A stretch of 64,000 bases of DNA from Amphiplicatus metriothermophilus (GCF_900199215.1 NZ_FZQA01000002.1:1-64000), one strand, 5' to 3'; positions 6,975-16,355 are shown, counted from the first letter of the stretch. The notes: generated from the letters alone by a model not told the origin. Translations and numbers: made by a program.

Positions 6975-7952
6975 GTGGCGGCGCCTTCGATTCAGACGCT
7001 TCAGCGGATTGCCGACGATACCGGTCATCAGGCCGGGACGCTCGAAAAGGTACTCCGGCTGCTCGATATCCTGCAGCAAGCTGCGGGCGACACCATCTTG
7101 AGTGAACGGCTCGCTCTCAAGTGCGGCACGGCGCTCAATGTCTTTCATCTCGGTCTCGACCGGCTGTCGGTTGATATCGACCTCAACTATATCGGCGCCC
7201 TTGAGCGATCGGCGATGGAAGCTGAGCGGCCAGAGGTCGAAGCTGCTCTGAACCGTCTCCTCGCATCTCAAGGCTATGTCGTTCGACGCCAGCCTGACGA
7301 GCATGCGGGCGGCAAGTGGCTTCTGCGCTTTGCCTCCGCGTTGGGCGGAAACGCCACGCTGGAGCTCGATGTGAACTACATGGCGCGCCAGCCGCTGTTT
7401 GGCGCCGCTCGTATGCCGTCGACTTCGCTTGGCGGCGTACGAGCAGAACAAGTGCTGGTCCTCGACCTCCATGAGATCGTCGCCGGCAAGCTCGTTGCAC
7501 TCTTCGACCGGCACGCAGCGCGCGATCTTTTTGACGCGCGCCGCATCCTGTCGCTCGATGGACTCGACTGGAAAAAGATCAAGGCCGCCATGCTCGCTTT
7601 TGGCGCCTGCGGGCGCCGAGACTGGCGAACGGTGTCAATCGATTCCATCAAAGGTGATCCGCGCGAGCTTCGGCAAAAGCTTATGATTTGTCTGCCGCGT
7701 GGCTATTTCGCTGACCGGCGTGCGATTGACACTTGGGTTGAGGAAACCGTCGCGCTCTGCCGAGAGAAATTTGCCTTCCTTCTCGATTTGACGACGGCCG
7801 AGCGGGAGTTCCTTGACTGCGTACTCGACCGTGGGGAGATCAATACCGATCTGCTGGATGTTGCACCCGAGATCCGCGCTCGCATGGGGGCTATGCCGAT
7901 GCTTGCCTGGAAGTGCCAGAACGTGCGGAAGCATCGTGGGCTCGACGGTTGA
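6975..7952 (+). CDS. AbiEii/AbiGii nucleotidyltransferase toxin
   Basis: A 325-residue protein of the DNA polymerase-beta-like nucleotidyltransferase superfamily. The motif KCGTALN...RLSVDIDLNY places Gly51-Thr52 and the metal-binding pair Asp67/Asp69. Further on, LHEIVAGKLVALFDRHAARDLFDA is the second family landmark, with the conserved Lys and Arg/Asp. AbiEii-type toxins transfer nucleotides to RNA targets and stop growth. The GTG start follows the AbiEi stop without a gap, consistent with tight co-translation. Its C-terminal 100 residues look all-helical. Confidence 0.87.
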   Translation: MAAPSIQTLQRIADDTGHQAGTLEKVLRLLDILQQAAGDTILSERLALKCGTALNVFHLGLDRLSVDIDLNYIGALERSAMEAERPEVEAALNRLLASQGYVVRRQPDEHAGGKWLLRFASALGGNATLELDVNYMARQPLFGAARMPSTSLGGVRAEQVLVLDLHEIVAGKLVALFDRHAARDLFDARRILSLDGLDWKKIKAAMLAFGACGRRDWRTVSIDSIKGDPRELRQKLMICLPRGYFADRRAIDTWVEETVALCREKFAFLLDLTTAEREFLDCVLDRGEINTDLLDVAPEIRARMGAMPMLAWKCQNVRKHRGLDG

Positions 7953-8151
7953 TGTCTGGTTCAATGTACGATGACGTACCTCGTCGAGTGAGTTTCGACC
8001 TCATCCGTCAGAAGCGTGCATACATTTCTCTGACGGAGCTGCGCTGGGTGGCGGCACGAAGGGCCGCAACACCTGACCTATTAATGGCGTGCGCGGTCGC
8101 AACCAACTTGATTGCACCTCTGAAGGTGTACGGATTGACGAGAGGGTGACC

Positions 8152-9384
8152 GTGGCCCGAGTCTTCACGCGTGAGCAATTCTATGAGCTCGTCTGGTCCA
8201 AGCCGATGACGCACTTGGCGAAAGAGTTCGCCATCTCCGATGTTGCGCTTCACAAGATCTGCCGAAAGCACGACATCCCCAACCCACCGCTTGGCTGGTG
8301 GGCGAAGAAGGCGGCCGGAAAGAAGGTGAAGCAGACGCCACTGCCGGAAGCCAAGCCCGGTGCTCCCGACAGGATCACGATTGCCGATGGTGAGTTCAGT
8401 CGTGAATCCGCCAATCTCGCGGCCGCACGCGAGCAGGCACGCGTTCTGGCATCCGACGGCGGCGACAACGAAACTGCACCGCCGCACCCGATCGTCGACC
8501 GCACCATCGCGGCGCTCAGAAAGGCGAAACCATCCGATATCGGACTGGTCGCCGTCAGCCAAGGTGGACTCATCAGGTGCGAGGTTGCGCCGCGATCTGT
8601 CGATCGCCTCGCAGTCATCCTGCCGCGGATCGTACGGGCGGCTTCCTTGCAGGGATTCCAGCTTGTCGGCGGTGAGGGCGCGGCGCACTTCAAATCTGAG
8701 ACCGAAGTCATCGGTTTTTCGATCTCCGAGCTGGTCAAGCGGGAGAAGCATGTGCTGACCGATGCCGAGCGTACCAAGGAGGAGGCATGGCAACGCAAGC
8801 GCGACCTGGCGGCAAGGCGCAATGGCTGGGATTCTGCATTCTTCGAGAGGCCGCGATTTCCCGAATGGGACCATCACCCGACAGGTCGGCTCTCGTTCGA
8901 GTTCGAGCAGGTCTATGTGCTCGGAGGAGGCACTGCGCCTCGTCGCAGCTTCCGCGACGCCAAGGTTCAACGGCTCGAGACCATGGCGAGCGAGATCGGC
9001 GTGGGGCTGGCGGTGCTCGCCGCCGCAAAGACAGAGCAACGGCTCAAGAGGGAAGCGGAGGAGCGGAGAAGGGAGGAAGAGCGACGCCGGCGCGAACTGG
9101 CGGAGCGTGCCAAGCATATCGAGGATCGTCGCATCGCCGGGCTTGGGGCCATTCTGGCGGAACTCGACGAGCTCGATCGGCTGCGCCGGCTCATCGCCAT
9201 GCTCACGACAGAAGCCCCGGCCGAAGCGACACCGCGCCTTTCGACGTTCCTCTCCTGGGCACGGGATCATTTGGCAAAGCGCGAAGCGCGGCTTTCTGCG
9301 CAGGCGATCGAGGAGCGGTTCGCGGCCGCGCATTTGTTCGGCGACGACGACGATCATGCCTTCACGCCGTCGAGATGGTACTAA
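8152..9384 (+). CDS. Uncharacterised HTH-like and coiled-coil protein
   Basis: A 410-residue protein with no assigned function. The first 60 residues (FTREQFYELVWSKPMTHLAKEF, shown in part, then ISDVALHKICRKHDIPNPP and WWAKKAAGK) look like a helix-turn-helix followed by a basic tail. The middle part, about 130-240, looks mixed alpha/beta. Residues about 285-350 are a strongly charged coiled coil (RREEERRRRELAERAKHIED), and the end is acidic. I recall similar N-terminal patterns in hypothetical proteins of alphaproteobacterial mobile regions, but give no function. GTG at 8152 is chosen as AGAGGG precedes it by 5 bases. It lies 199 bases after the AbiE pair and may belong to the same island. 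Confidence 0.7.
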   Translation: MARVFTREQFYELVWSKPMTHLAKEFAISDVALHKICRKHDIPNPPLGWWAKKAAGKKVKQTPLPEAKPGAPDRITIADGEFSRESANLAAAREQARVLASDGGDNETAPPHPIVDRTIAALRKAKPSDIGLVAVSQGGLIRCEVAPRSVDRLAVILPRIVRAASLQGFQLVGGEGAAHFKSETEVIGFSISELVKREKHVLTDAERTKEEAWQRKRDLAARRNGWDSAFFERPRFPEWDHHPTGRLSFEFEQVYVLGGGTAPRRSFRDAKVQRLETMASEIGVGLAVLAAAKTEQRLKREAEERRREEERRRRELAERAKHIEDRRIAGLGAILAELDELDRLRRLIAMLTTEAPAEATPRLSTFLSWARDHLAKREARLSAQAIEERFAAAHLFGDDDDHAFTPSRWY

Positions 9385-9504
9385 AGCGAGAAACTTGGCG
9401 TGCGAGCCAATGGCGAATGATTGCTGATCGTGCTAAAGCAATGACAGTATTTCTCGCACTGCCCGCGCGACGCGTTGCGTGATCGACGAAGCGAAAAAAT
9501 CGAC

Positions 9505-9615
9505 CTATCATTGTCGATAGTCGCTGAAACCTCGTTGAATTGGAGCGCGATTTTCTGTTGAAAATCAGCACCAAAAATTTTTGTCGGTGCGCAGTTCGGA
9601 TCGCGACATGCGATC
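9505..9615. other. Run of short perfect hairpins in a convergent intergenic region
   Basis: The 306 bases 9385-9690 lie between two convergent genes and hold no gene. Four stem-loops follow each other: CTATC/GATAG (9505-9520), GATTTTC-tgtt-GAAAATC (9549-9566), GCACC/GGTGC with an A5T5 inner stem (9568-9590), and GATCGC-gacat-GCGATC (9599-9615). A fifth at 9625-9644 is listed as a terminator. None of the four has a T tract. The stretch is also markedly richer in A and T than the flanking genes. Confidence 0.6.
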
Positions 9616-9616
9616 G

Positions 9617-9644
9617 AAAAAAATTGCGCTGAAAAATCAGCGCA
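9617..9644 (-). terminator. Rho-independent terminator of the coiled-coil membrane gene
   Basis: Read on the minus strand, TGCGCTGA-tttt-TCAGCGCA gives a perfect 8-pair stem followed by ATT and a T run (7 A bases at 9617-9623 on the plus strand). It lies 47 bases past the stop of the leftward gene at 9691. Confidence 0.85.
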
Positions 9645-9690
9645 TTAACATGGCCAAAAATAGATGAGTGGGTAGGGCGCAGCGCGGGCC

Positions 9691-12090
9691 TTATGCGAAA
9701 TAGCCCACCGTCGCGCCGATGAGCAGATAGACCCGTCCCAGAGGCGAGCTCAGATATTCCTCCAGGTCTTCGTCCGCCGTCTCCGAAGCGGTCGCATCCT
9801 CCAGAAGCCGCTCGAAGCCCTGCAGGAAAGCGTGCACGTCGCGCTCGAAGCCCTTGTCGCGGGCCGCTTCGGCCCGTATGCGACGCTTCACGTCCGCCTC
9901 GTTGAGGCGCAGCAGCCGGTTGGCGAACACATTGCGGTCGCCGCGCTCGAACCGCTCGCGCAATGGCGCGGGCGGTTCTCCGTAAAGACGGGTCTCAAGC
10001 TCGAAAGTGAAAGCCTGCAGTCTGCTGACGATCCGGATGGCGTCGGCGGAGTCGGCCTCGGCTCCGATCGGCGCCGGCCCGTCGGCCGGTTCGCTCGAAG
10101 GCGTCGGCGGCGTGACGGAAACGGCCGCGAGATCGAGCGGATCGGCTTCGTCCGTCGCGTCAAGGATCTCGCGCCAGCTCACCTCCTGCTTGCGCCGGCG
10201 CGGACGCGAAGCCTCCCGGTCGGCCTGGGCGGAGCGCCCCTGCGCGGATGAGCGAGATTTCGCCGGGACCGGCGGCTCGCGTCGCCCGTTCTTGCGGCGC
10301 TCGGCGAGGTCCTCGGCGAACGCCTCGAACTTACGGCCGTTCTTTCCTGCATTTTCCGACCCCGCGTCGGCGCGCGCGGCATCCTTGAGATCGAGCGGCT
10401 CGTCGCTGGCGATTTTTCCGGGAGCTGGCTTGCGTTCGGCGGCCTCGTCGCCGGCGGATTTTTCTGCTGGCGTTGTTTGCGCGCTCTGGCTGACAGGGAC
10501 TTCGGGCGGTTGCGGCGTCGCGCGCGGCGCGGACCCGTGCGCAGGCGCGCTTTGCGCTTCGGCGGCGGCCTCGGCTGCGGCGGGCGTTGGCGCTTCTTTC
10601 TGTGCGCGGGTCTTTTCTTCCCGGCGGCGGGCTTCAGCCAGTCGGGCGAGTCGTTCGGTTTGGGTCGCGATCGCGTCGGCGAGCCGGTCGGCGCGTTTGC
10701 GCTGCTCCTCGATCAGCGCCTCAAGGCGCGCGTTCTCGCGCTCGAGGGCTTCGCGCGCCTCGGCGAGCGCGCGATTGCGCGCCTCGATGCGGGCGGCGGC
10801 TTCGGCCTGGGCGGTTTCGGCGCTCTCGGCATTGGCGCGCGCTTCGCTGCTGGCGCGGGCGAAATCGCCGGAGGCTTTGGCGGCGGCCTCCGCGGCGCGC
10901 CGGGCGGCCTGGCTTACTTCCGCCGCCGCGGCGTTGGCCCTGGCCGCTTCGGCCGAGGCGGCCTCGACGGTCTCATGAGTCGCGCGGCGCATCGTTTCGA
11001 GCGCCGATTCGGCGGCCTTTCGGGCTTCCTCGGCGAGCCGGGCGGTCGAAGCGGTGACCGTCTCGGCGCTGCGGGCGGCGGCGTCGGCCGCTTCAGCCGA
11101 GACGCTCGTCGCCTTTTCGATGGCCGTTCGCGTCTGCGCCGCGGAAGAGTCGACGGCTCCGGCCGCGGCGCGGAATCGCTCGTCCGCGCCCTGCAACGCC
11201 TCGCACAGAGCGTTGAAACTCTGATAGGCGGTCTGGGCGGCCGCATCGAGCCGGGCGAGCCGTTCTTCGAGATTGGCCTGGGCGCGGGCCGCCACGTCGT
11301 CGGCCGTATGGAGGGCTTCGATGCTCGCCTGCGCCTTGGCGGCGATGGCCGCGGCGAAGGCGTCGGCCTGGGCGTTCAGATGCTCGGTGAGATCGATCAG
11401 GCGCGCGCGCTCGTCGGCGACGCGCTGAACCGCGCCCGCGGCGCTCGACTCCATCGACGCGCCGGCTGTCTCAATGGCGTCGACATGCTGGCGGATCATC
11501 GCCTCGACCGCGGCGAGGCGCCGCAGCGCGCCGTCGAGCCCGGTGTTGAGGGCGTCGACCTGCTCGCGCACGACCGCGCCGACGCTGCGCGCGCCTTCGG
11601 CGGCGGCGACGTCGGGCGTAACGAACTGGCGCGCCGCCGCGGCGATCGACTCGGCCGCGCCCATCATCTGCATCTGCCGGGACATGATGTAACCGATCAG
11701 CAGAATGAGCGTCGGCACGATGACGACGAGCAGAAAGACCTCCAGGCTGAGCGATTCATAGAAAGACCAGCCGCCAAGCCCGTCATTGATCTCCCGATAG
11801 GCGAGGGCGTCGCCCAAGGGCCAGCCGATAACGACAGCGCAGAAGAGAAACAGCGCAGACAGCCGGGCGCACAGCCACATCTGCCGGCTCGCGGCGTTCC
11901 AGCCCCGTCGCCGGCGGGGATTCTCCCACGAAGCTGCTCGCAACGCGCCTTCGGGCGCATCCTCGTTCTCAAGCGCGCCGCCGCCCGGCGCTTCGACGAT
12001 GCCGCTCACGCGCAGGCGCGGCGCGTCGCCGCCAGCGGCGGTCGGCGCGTCGGGGTCGATGGGCAAGGTCGGCTCGGTGCGGTCGTTCAT
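9691..12090 (-). CDS. Large inner-membrane coiled-coil protein, TipN-like layout
   Basis: A protein of about 799 residues. After a disordered N terminus come two membrane segments (about 72-92, LSALFLFCAVVIGWP, and 113-135, VFLLVVIVPTLILLIGYIM). Residues about 145-500 are an Ala/Glu/Arg-rich coiled coil with many AAEAAR-type heptads, then a Pro/Ala/Lys-rich linker and a C-terminal domain of about 110 residues ending LSSPLGRVYLLIGATVGYF. Two N-terminal membrane helices plus a very long coiled coil is the layout of the Caulobacter polarity factor TipN, but I see no sequence hallmark that proves it; a generic methyl-accepting-like scaffold is possible. The ATG at 12090 is tentative; ATG at 12120 or TTG at 12144 are alternatives, none with a strong ribosome site. 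Confidence 0.7.
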   Translation of the reverse strand: MNDRTEPTLPIDPDAPTAAGGDAPRLRVSGIVEAPGGGALENEDAPEGALRAASWENPRRRRGWNAASRQMWLCARLSALFLFCAVVIGWPLGDALAYREINDGLGGWSFYESLSLEVFLLVVIVPTLILLIGYIMSRQMQMMGAAESIAAAARQFVTPDVAAAEGARSVGAVVREQVDALNTGLDGALRRLAAVEAMIRQHVDAIETAGASMESSAAGAVQRVADERARLIDLTEHLNAQADAFAAAIAAKAQASIEALHTADDVAARAQANLEERLARLDAAAQTAYQSFNALCEALQGADERFRAAAGAVDSSAAQTRTAIEKATSVSAEAADAAARSAETVTASTARLAEEARKAAESALETMRRATHETVEAASAEAARANAAAAEVSQAARRAAEAAAKASGDFARASSEARANAESAETAQAEAAARIEARNRALAEAREALERENARLEALIEEQRKRADRLADAIATQTERLARLAEARRREEKTRAQKEAPTPAAAEAAAEAQSAPAHGSAPRATPQPPEVPVSQSAQTTPAEKSAGDEAAERKPAPGKIASDEPLDLKDAARADAGSENAGKNGRKFEAFAEDLAERRKNGRREPPVPAKSRSSAQGRSAQADREASRPRRRKQEVSWREILDATDEADPLDLAAVSVTPPTPSSEPADGPAPIGAEADSADAIRIVSRLQAFTFELETRLYGEPPAPLRERFERGDRNVFANRLLRLNEADVKRRIRAEAARDKGFERDVHAFLQGFERLLEDATASETADEDLEEYLSSPLGRVYLLIGATVGYFA

Positions 12091-12243
12091 TCGCTTGTCG
12101 TTAAGCAAGCTCAACCGCATAGCGGATTTCGGCGCCCGCGCCAAATGTCGCGCTTCGGGCCGGCGCCCCGTCGCGGGCGACGCTTCGCCATTCCGCCGCG
12201 GGAGAGAATCCGGCTAGCAGACGAACGATACGGAGGCCAGGAA

Positions 12244-13020
12244 ATGCTGCGCGATCTCGTCAGACGCTGTGTCGAGAGCCGCTGGTTTCAGTACGGCGTG
12301 CTGGCGCTGATCGTCTTCAATGCGGTCATTCTAGGAGCCGACACCATCCCTGCCGTGCGCGCCGCGCTCGGGCAGACGCTGCTCGCCGCGGACCGGATCA
12401 TCGTTTACGCTTTCGTCGGCGAGATCGCCCTGCGAATTTACGCCTATCGTCTGGATTACTTTAAATCCGGCTGGAATCTCTTTGATTTCCTGATCGTATT
12501 CATATCGCTGTTCGCCGCATCAAGCGGCCTGTCGGCGCTGCGTGCTTTCCGCGTGCTGCGGGTTCTGCGCGTCATCGCCGTCATTCCCCGCATGCGGGTC
12601 GTCGTTTCAGCGCTGCTCGACGCCATTCCCGGCATCGCTTCGGCCGGAGTCGTGATCGTACTGATCCTCTATGTCTTTGCGGTGATCGCCGCGAATCTCT
12701 ACGGCGCGGCCCATCCGGCGCTTTTCGGCGACGTCTTCGCGGCGATGTACACGCTGTTTCAGGTGATGACGCTCGAGGGTTGGCCGGACATCGCCGAGGC
12801 GGTGCGCGAGACGCATCCGCGCTCTTGGGCCTTCTTCGTGAGCTTCCTGCTGATCGGCGCCTTCACGTTGCTCAACCTCTTTGTCGCCATTGTCGTGCGC
12901 GCGGTGGAGGAGGACGCCGGCCCGCTTTTCGGCGGCTTTGTGGAGGAGCAGCGGGCGCTGCGCGAGGAGGTCGCCGCCCTGCGCCGCGAAATCGCCGCGC
13001 TCGCCCGACGCGAGCGTTGA
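12244..13020 (+). CDS. One-domain voltage-gated cation channel (NaChBac/CavMr type)
   Basis: A 258-residue six-helix channel subunit that should work as a tetramer in the inner membrane. S4 carries arginines at every third position (Arg100, 103, 106, 109 in [11 protein letters not shown]). The pore filter is TLEGWPD (176-182), flanked by S5 ([20 protein letters not shown]) and S6 ([18 protein letters not shown]). A short coiled coil (about 233-258) ends the protein, as in NaChBac relatives. The filter has Gly where sodium channels have Ser (TLESW), so calcium permeability is possible. GGAGG precedes the ATG. It is divergent from the coiled-coil membrane gene and otherwise monocistronic. Confidence 0.88.
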   Translation: MLRDLVRRCVESRWFQYGVLALIVFNAVILGADTIPAVRAALGQTLLAADRIIVYAFVGEIALRIYAYRLDYFKSGWNLFDFLIVFISLFAASSGLSALRAFRVLRVLRVIAVIPRMRVVVSALLDAIPGIASAGVVIVLILYVFAVIAANLYGAAHPALFGDVFAAMYTLFQVMTLEGWPDIAEAVRETHPRSWAFFVSFLLIGAFTLLNLFVAIVVRAVEEDAGPLFGGFVEEQRALREEVAALRREIAALARRER

Positions 13021-13105
13021 GCCCGCCCTTGCTTGCCGGCGCTGCGCGCGGCGCGTATTGCTAGGCCCAATAATCGAACGATCAGTCAGGGAAAGGACGC
13101 GCCCC

Positions 13106-14278
13106 ATGCGTTCCAATTCGCGCATCCAGCTCAACTTCGCCCTTGATCCCGTCATCGAGGAAATGCGCGCCATGGTCGCGCGCTGGGTCGATGAAAAGCT
13201 CGCTCCCAGAGCCGATGAGATCGACCGCACGAACGAGTTCCCCCGCGACCTGTGGCCGGAGCTCGGCGCGCTCGGGCTTCTCGGGATCACCGCCGACGAG
13301 GAATTCGGCGGCGCGGGGCTCGGCTATCTCGCCCATTGCGTGGCGATGGAGGAGATTTCGCGCGGCTCCGGCGCGGTGGGCCTGTCCTATGGCGCCCACT
13401 CCAATCTCTGCGTCAACCAGATCAACCTCAACGGTTCGAAGGAGCAGAAGGCGCGCTATCTGCCGAAGCTCGTCGCCGGCGAGCACCTCGGCGCGCTCGC
13501 CATGTCCGAGCCCGGCGCGGGCTCCGACGTCGTGGGCATGAAGCTCCGGGCCGAGAAGAAGGGCGACCGATACGTCCTCAACGGCTCGAAGATGTGGATC
13601 ACCAACGGGCCGGGCGCCGACGTCGCGGTGGTCTACGCCAAGACCGATCCGGCCGCGGGCCCGCGCGGCATCACCGCCTTCATCGTCGAGAAGGGGTTCA
13701 AGGGATTCCGCTCCGCCCAGAAGCTCGACAAGATGGGCATGCGCGGCTCGGACACGTCCGAGCTCGTTTTCGAGGACTGCGAAGTCCCTGAAGAAAACGT
13801 TCTCGGCAAGCTCAATGAAGGCGTGGGCGTGCTGATGAGCGGGCTCGACTATGAGCGCACGGTGCTTTCCGCCGGCCCCGTCGGCATCATGCAGGCCTGT
13901 CTCGACACGGTGATCCCGTACGTTCACGAGCGCGAGCAGTTCGGCAAGCCGATCGGCTCCTTCCAGCTCGTGCAGGCCAAGATCGCCGACATGTACACGA
14001 CCATGAACGCCTGCCGCGCCTATGTTTACGCCGTGGCGGCGGCCTGCGACCGCGGCGAGACGACCCGGCAGGACGCGGCCGGCTGCATCCTCTATGCGGC
14101 GGAAAAGGCGACCCAGGTCGCCCTCGACGCGATCCAGCTTCTTGGCGGCAACGGCTACATCAACGAATATCCGACTCCGCGCTTTCTGCGCGACGCCAAG
14201 CTCTACGAAATCGGCGCCGGCACATCGGAGATCCGCCGCATGCTGATCGGCCGGGAGATTTTCGAGAAGACTGCGTGA
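13106..14278 (+). CDS. ivd: Acyl-CoA dehydrogenase, isovaleryl-CoA dehydrogenase type
   Basis: A 390-residue FAD flavoprotein. [17 protein letters not shown] and the C-terminal [12 protein letters not shown]...[22 protein letters not shown] are acyl-CoA dehydrogenase signatures. The glutamate in [13 protein letters not shown] (Glu250) matches the catalytic base position special to isovaleryl-CoA dehydrogenases rather than the C-terminal Glu of short-chain enzymes, so leucine catabolism is the likely role. The usual neighbours (methylcrotonyl-CoA carboxylase) are not here. A fused hydratase/dehydrogenase gene lies 6.7 kb downstream. Confidence 0.88.
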   Translation: MRSNSRIQLNFALDPVIEEMRAMVARWVDEKLAPRADEIDRTNEFPRDLWPELGALGLLGITADEEFGGAGLGYLAHCVAMEEISRGSGAVGLSYGAHSNLCVNQINLNGSKEQKARYLPKLVAGEHLGALAMSEPGAGSDVVGMKLRAEKKGDRYVLNGSKMWITNGPGADVAVVYAKTDPAAGPRGITAFIVEKGFKGFRSAQKLDKMGMRGSDTSELVFEDCEVPEENVLGKLNEGVGVLMSGLDYERTVLSAGPVGIMQACLDTVIPYVHEREQFGKPIGSFQLVQAKIADMYTTMNACRAYVYAVAAACDRGETTRQDAAGCILYAAEKATQVALDAIQLLGGNGYINEYPTPRFLRDAKLYEIGAGTSEIRRMLIGREIFEKTA

Positions 14279-14570
14279 GCGACCGGCGTCCGACCGTTCA
14301 GGCGGACAGTCTTTCGATGAGCGGGCAGTCCGGGTTCCCGGCGGCGGCGCGTTTCTTCGATGATCGTCCGGGTTGCGGCGCGATGTGGCGGCAGAACTCC
14401 GGGGCGGCGCCGCGCCTATGACGACATGGAAGACCCGCGGAAGGCGCAGGGCCGCGCCTGTTGAGGGCCGGTTCACCTTTCCTTGACCATCAAGCGGCGA
14501 GAATGCCGGTTGCGCGCCGTCTCGCGCGGCCCGATACTGCGCGCGCCGGCAAGGGAACAGGCTTTCGCCG

Positions 14571-15023
14571 ATGGAACTAACGCGCCGTCTGCTGACAGGC
14601 ATGCTCGCCGCGGTCCTCGCGGCCGCGCCGGCGCTCGCCTGCTGCCTGCAGGCGGGCGCGGCGCACGCCCACGCGGCTGGCCCCGCGACGCCTGTCCACG
14701 CCGCGTCTCATGCCGCGCCCGCCGCGAGCCACTGCGACGAGGCCCCCGAAGAGACGGGCGGGAAGGCCGCCGATAACTCGCCGGACGCCGGGCCGGAAAA
14801 GCGATGCCCGGACTGCGACGAGTGCGAATCAGCCTCGTTCAAGAAGGACATGGCGGCCGCCAAAGCGTCGCAGAAGATCGACGGGCCGGCCCTGGCGACG
14901 TTGCCTGTAACGGCGGCTTACGCGGCCGCGCCGAGAGCCGGCGCGCGCCCGGGACTGCCGCCGCCGGCGACCGCGCCGCCCCGACCGACGCCGGTCTCCC
15001 TTAAAGACATTCTGCGCCGCTGA
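14571..15023 (+). CDS. Small exported Cys/His-rich protein ahead of the cus operon
   Basis: 150 residues with a signal peptide (LLTGMLAAVLAAAPALACC). The mature part is rich in possible metal ligands: AHAHAAG, CDEAPEE, then CPDCDECES, and ends in a Pro-rich stretch and the short tail VSLKDILRR. This resembles small periplasmic proteins that often precede copper or cobalt-zinc-cadmium efflux operons, but I recognise no specific family. It lies 63 bases before the outer-membrane channel gene in the same direction. A role in binding or sensing periplasmic copper or silver is inferred from context and cysteines. The 292 bases before it (14279-14570) hold nothing I can support. Confidence 0.7.
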   Translation: MELTRRLLTGMLAAVLAAAPALACCLQAGAAHAHAAGPATPVHAASHAAPAASHCDEAPEETGGKAADNSPDAGPEKRCPDCDECESASFKKDMAAAKASQKIDGPALATLPVTAAYAAAPRAGARPGLPPPATAPPRPTPVSLKDILRR

Positions 15024-15086
15024 TCCCTGCGCGAAGAACGGGCCGCTCGCCGCGGCCGCGACGTTTATTCGTACAGGGATCGCTTT

Positions 15087-16355
15087 ATGCTTGCTGAAAA
15101 TCGTCTTGGCGCCGTTGCGGCGCTTTTCCGACGCCGTCCAGGTTTCGCCGCTGCGCTTGCGGCGTTGCTCGTTCTTATCGGCGCGCCGGCCGCCGCGCAA
15201 AGCTTCGAAGAGCTCGAGGCGCGCCTCGCCGCGCATCCGTCCGTGACGTCGCTGCGCGCCGAGCGCGAGGCCCGCGAGCAGCTCGCGCGCGCCGCGCGCG
15301 GCCTGCCCGATCCTGTCGTGTCCTTCGGCGTCAACAATCTGCCGCTGTCCGATCCGGGCTTCGACAGACTGATGATGACCAACAAGGCGATCGGCGTGCG
15401 CCAGCAGATTCCCAACCGGCGCGAGACCCGCGCCCGCGCCGAGCAGGAGCGGGGCGCGGCGCGCGCGGCCGATCTGAAAGCCGACTGGCTGCTTTCGCGT
15501 CTTCGCGCCGAGCTGGTCGCCGCGCTTGCGGAGAAAGGACGCGCCGCTGAGCAGCTCGCCATCGCAAGACGACAGGCCGAGAAATATGACGCGCTCGAAG
15601 CGATCCTGCGCGGCGAGCTGGACGCGGGCCGGCCGGCCTTCGCGCGGCTGTCGCAGATTGACGTGGAACGTGCGGACATCGACCGCCGGATCGCCGCGCT
15701 TGAAGGCGAGCGCGGGCGGATCGACGCCGCGCTAGTCGATCTCGTGGGCGAAGCGGCCGACGTCTCGCCGCCGGCGGAAGAACTCCGCATCTGGGACGGG
15801 GACGTCGGCGCGTTCTATGCCGCTCGCCTCGCCGAGGCGGGCGTGAACATCGCCGAAGCGGGCGTGCGCGAATGTAAGGCCGCCTTCGGTCCAGATTTCG
15901 GCGTGCAGCTTACCTATCAGCAGCGCGAGAGCGGCGTCGATCCGCTGGGCGACCCGTTCAACGGCGACGACTGGTTCTCCGCCGGCGTGACGCTGACGGT
16001 TCCTCTGTGGGCGGCGAGCAGCCAGAAACCGCGCCTCGCCGCCGCGCGCGCGCGCGAGTCGGCCGCACGGCTCGATTATCACGCCGCTGTCCGCGCGGCA
16101 GAAGAAGAATGGCGCGCGCGCCTCGCCCTTTATCTCGCCGCGCAGCGCGGCCTCGCGGCTCTCGAAGAAAAAATCGCCGCCGTAGACGAACGCATCGCCG
16201 CCATGAAGCGCGCTTACGAAGCCGGGCGGGGCGATTACGCGCTCATCCTCGACGCGGAGATCGGCCGGCTCACGCTCTTGTCGCAGCGCGCCGCCGAACG
16301 CGCCGCGATCCGCCGCCTCGCCGCTGAAGCCAACAGCCTTCTGGTGATGCCATGA
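15087..16355 (+). CDS. cusC: TolC-family outer-membrane channel of a CusCBA efflux pump
   Basis: A 422-residue outer-membrane efflux protein with a signal peptide (AALLVLIGAPAAAQ). It contains two OEP repeats dominated by long amphipathic helices, with the strand segments FGVNNLPLSDPG and FGVQLTYQQRES-VTLTVPLWA in the places expected for the TolC beta strands. In the CusCFBA/CzcCBA scheme it forms the trimeric exit duct contacting the adaptor and RND pump encoded directly downstream; its stop overlaps the adaptor start. No lipobox Cys is seen after the signal peptide, so it is not an obvious lipoprotein. The metal is inferred from the pump gene. Confidence 0.85.
   Translation: MLAENRLGAVAALFRRRPGFAAALAALLVLIGAPAAAQSFEELEARLAAHPSVTSLRAEREAREQLARAARGLPDPVVSFGVNNLPLSDPGFDRLMMTNKAIGVRQQIPNRRETRARAEQERGAARAADLKADWLLSRLRAELVAALAEKGRAAEQLAIARRQAEKYDALEAILRGELDAGRPAFARLSQIDVERADIDRRIAALEGERGRIDAALVDLVGEAADVSPPAEELRIWDGDVGAFYAARLAEAGVNIAEAGVRECKAAFGPDFGVQLTYQQRESGVDPLGDPFNGDDWFSAGVTLTVPLWAASSQKPRLAAARARESAARLDYHAAVRAAEEEWRARLALYLAAQRGLAALEEKIAAVDERIAAMKRAYEAGRGDYALILDAEIGRLTLLSQRAAERAAIRRLAAEANSLLVMP

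Noticed and set aside
10477-12243. Long plus-strand frame running into the channel gene (nominal 847 codons)
   Set aside because: The part before 12244 is a Gly/Arg-rich antisense shadow of the coiled-coil gene; channel homology begins only at the ATG at 12244 with its ribosome site.
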